Shown here: piece by piece, positions 5,583 through 6,932 of the stretch
How the letters are laid out: each line of letters starts with the position of its first letter
Numbering within the stretch: position 1 is the stretch's first letter
NCBI GenBank assembly: GCA_902388545.1
Contig: CABMPS010000105.1
Coordinates: forward strand, 1 to 6,932
Length of the DNA stretch: 6,932 nucleotides
Origin: an uncultured Collinsella sp.
Lineage (GTDB): Bacteria; Actinomycetota; Coriobacteriia; Coriobacteriales; Coriobacteriaceae
Reading direction: 5' to 3'
Made by a program: the position numbers and the translations under genes
Notes under the pieces: generated by a model
Told to the model about the DNA's origin: nothing
What the model saw: only the letters and a program-made list of their open reading frames with translations
Database searches by the model: none

Positions 5583-6581
5583 ATGAAGCGCATCCTTCTC
5601 ATCGCCACGGGCGGCACCATTGCATCGACCGAGGACGGCAACGGCCTCTCCCCCGCCCTGACCGGTGAGGAGCTCGCCCAGAGCGTCCCCGAGATCTCGG
5701 GCCTCTGCGAGCTCGACGTCGTGCAGCCCATGAACATCGACAGCACCAATATGCGTCCGAGCGACTGGATGCGTATCCGCGACGTCATCGTCGAGGGTTA
5801 TGCCGACCACGACGGCTTCGTGATTCTGCACGGCACCGACACCATGAGCTACACCGCGGCGGCGCTTTCCTATCTGATTCAGGACAGCCCCAAGCCCATC
5901 GTGCTCACCGGCTCGCAAAAGCCCATGGGCAATCCATTTACCGACGCCAAGCTCAATCTGTACCAGAGCCTGCTCTATGCGCTCGACGAGCATTCGCACG
6001 ACGTCTCGATCGTGTTTGGCGGCGTGGCCATTGCCGGCACGCGCGCCCGCAAGCAGCGCACCATGAGCTTTAACGCGTTCATTAGCGTCAACTATCCGCC
6101 CATCGCCTATATCCGCAACGACCGCATCGTGCGCAACGGGCTTCACGGCACTCATCAGAATGAGAGCCCGGTTCGTTTCTACGACAGTATCGACCCGCGC
6201 GTGTTTGTCCTTAAGCTGACGCCCGGCGTGAACCCGGGTATCCTGGACGCCCTAGCCGATAGCTACGATGCCGTAATCCTTGAGACCTTTGGCATCGGCG
6301 GTGAGTCGGGCGAGCCGTTCCAAGAGGCAATTTTCCGCTGGGTCGATTCGGGCCGCACCGTCGTTATGACCACACAGGTCCCCGAAGAGGGCCTCGATCT
6401 GGGCGTTTATGAGGTCGGCCGTGCTTACGCCGATCATCCGGGCATTCTGCGCGGCGACGACATGACCACCGAGACGCTCGTGGCCAAGACCATGTGGGCG
6501 CTCGGCCAGTCACGCGATGCCGCCGAGATCCAGCGCCTGTTCTACAGCCAAGTCAACCACGACCGCATCCCGATGGCCTAA
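5583..6581 (+). CDS. ansA: Type I L-asparaginase
   Basis: 332-aa enzyme that hydrolyses L-asparagine to aspartate and ammonia. The first active-site motif is TGGTIAST with T12; the second is HGTDTMSYT with T85 and D86. The lysine of the catalytic set is probably K157 (TRARKQRTMSFNAF). The C-terminal domain contains LKLTPGVNPG (210-219) and TFGIGG (235-240), typical of the family. There is no signal peptide, so it is the cytoplasmic type. The start at 5583 is chosen over an in-frame TTG at 5511 because AGGAA lies 7 nt upstream and MKRILLIATGG is the canonical N-terminus. It diverges from guaA and converges with the XRE gene, with a 22-bp gap. Glutaminase side activity cannot be judged. Confidence 0.95.
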   Translation: MKRILLIATGGTIASTEDGNGLSPALTGEELAQSVPEISGLCELDVVQPMNIDSTNMRPSDWMRIRDVIVEGYADHDGFVILHGTDTMSYTAAALSYLIQDSPKPIVLTGSQKPMGNPFTDAKLNLYQSLLYALDEHSHDVSIVFGGVAIAGTRARKQRTMSFNAFISVNYPPIAYIRNDRIVRNGLHGTHQNESPVRFYDSIDPRVFVLKLTPGVNPGILDALADSYDAVILETFGIGGESGEPFQEAIFRWVDSGRTVVMTTQVPEEGLDLGVYEVGRAYADHPGILRGDDMTTETLVAKTMWALGQSRDAAEIQRLFYSQVNHDRIPMA

Positions 6582-6594
6582 TTCAGTTGTCGAC

Positions 6595-6616
6595 GGGTAT
6601 CCCCTATTCGATACCC
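6595..6616. repeat. Hairpin between convergent ansA and XRE genes
   Basis: GGGTATC (6595-6601) and GATACCC (6610-6616) form a perfect 7-bp stem with an 8-nt loop. It overlaps the last codons of the XRE gene. Neither strand has a T-tract after it, so it is a weak candidate for a shared transcription stop. Confidence 0.35.
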
Positions 6617-6822
6617 TCGAGAAGCTCTGACACCGTCATGCCGAGCGCGGGCGCGATCTTAAATAGAACCTTGAGCGTGAAATTTGCCGTTCCATCTTCG
6701 ATTCTGTCGAGATAGGGGCGGCTGATTCCTGCTGCCACACAAAAATCGACCTTGGAGATACCAAGGTCCCTGCGCGTCTGCTCGACTCGCTTGCCAAGAA
6801 TCTGTTTCGCACGTTCGTCCAT
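6604..6822 (-). CDS. Small XRE-family HTH protein
   Basis: 72-aa protein that is almost entirely a Cro/C1-type HTH (about 8-68): LGKRVEQTRRDLGISKVDFC, then VAAGISRPYLDRIEDGTANF, then TLKVLFKIAPALGMTVSELL. There is no second domain, as in stand-alone repressors and antitoxin-like proteins. The start at 6822 lacks a strong Shine-Dalgarno, so expression may be low or leaderless-like. It is divergent from the gene beginning at 6899, and a perfect 24-bp palindrome lies between them, suggesting that it controls itself and that neighbour. It is not similar enough to the island XRE protein to be a recent duplicate. Confidence 0.85.
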   Translation of the reverse strand: MDERAKQILGKRVEQTRRDLGISKVDFCVAAGISRPYLDRIEDGTANFTLKVLFKIAPALGMTVSELLEGIE

Positions 6823-6851
6823 GCATCCGAGTTTGAAATGGAGCCGAACAA

Positions 6852-6875
6852 AAACGTAAACTATAGTTTACGTTT
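6852..6875. promoter_or_regulatory. Perfect 24-bp palindrome, probable XRE operator
   Basis: Half-site AAACGTAAACTA followed by its exact inverse complement. The centre includes TATAGT on both strands, a possible -10 for each divergent gene. A second palindrome CGTTTAAACG (6871-6880) overlaps its right end. The start codons on either side are about 30 and 24 bp away, so a bound dimer would block both genes. Confidence 0.65.
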
Positions 6876-6898
6876 AAACGAATACACAGGAGTTTTCT

Positions 6899-6932
6899 AT
6901 GTCGGGTTCTTCGGTCCGCATGTACCGAGCCA
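6899..6932 (+). CDS. Start of an unidentified gene, cut by the right edge
   Basis: ATG at 6899 is preceded by AGGAG at 6888-6892 (6-nt spacing), and the frame is open to the edge (MSGSSVRMYRA). It is too short to identify. Divergence from a small XRE gene across a strong palindrome suggests it is the gene regulated by that protein. Confidence 0.55.
   Translation, partial: MSGSSVRMYRA

Noticed and set aside
5484..6155. 223-codon minus-strand frame opposite ansA
   Set aside because: Antisense shadow of a well-supported asparaginase gene, with no recognisable domain.

Overview
The window looks like a piece of a high-GC Gram-positive chromosome. The coding style and gene complement would fit Actinomycetota, class Coriobacteriia (Collinsella-like). 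That placement is inference: there is no rRNA or tRNA here to test it. The window divides into a mobile-island part (about 1-3717) and a core-chromosome part (about 3718-6932), and the junction falls at the 3' end of guaA.

Island part. At the left edge is the C-terminal portion of a GmrSD-type (DUF262/DUF1524) restriction enzyme, an anti-phage cargo gene on the + strand. It converges, with a 3-bp gap, on a tight minus-strand operon: an excisionase-like winged-helix protein (2343-2546), a tyrosine integrase (1271-2341) and a ribbon-helix-helix DNA-binding protein (840-1265) resembling plasmid mobilisation accessory proteins. An XRE-type regulator (2687-3100) is transcribed divergently. The 140-bp space between it and the excisionase gene holds three copies of an 18-bp site built on GTAC-N6-GTAC. 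Two of these lie inside the spacers of the predicted divergent promoters, which looks like a compact switch for excision.

From 3101 to 3717 I see no gene. This stretch carries seven copies of GGGAGTA(A) in both orientations plus two degenerate copies. The last bases of guaA (GGGAGTAG, the final Glu codon and stop) match the motif. I read the region as the att arm of the element, with integrase or Xis binding sites, and guaA's 3' end as the attachment site. A good minus-strand terminator (3563-3602) lies within it and would end guaA transcription.

Core part. guaA (GMP synthetase, minus strand) and a type I L-asparaginase gene (plus strand) diverge from a 266-bp intergenic region with an imperfect 29-bp palindrome. 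After the asparaginase gene comes a convergent 72-aa XRE protein. Its upstream region has a perfect 24-bp palindrome shared with a divergent gene whose first codons run off the right edge. The most unusual features are the repeat array next to guaA and the triple operator in the integrase switch.
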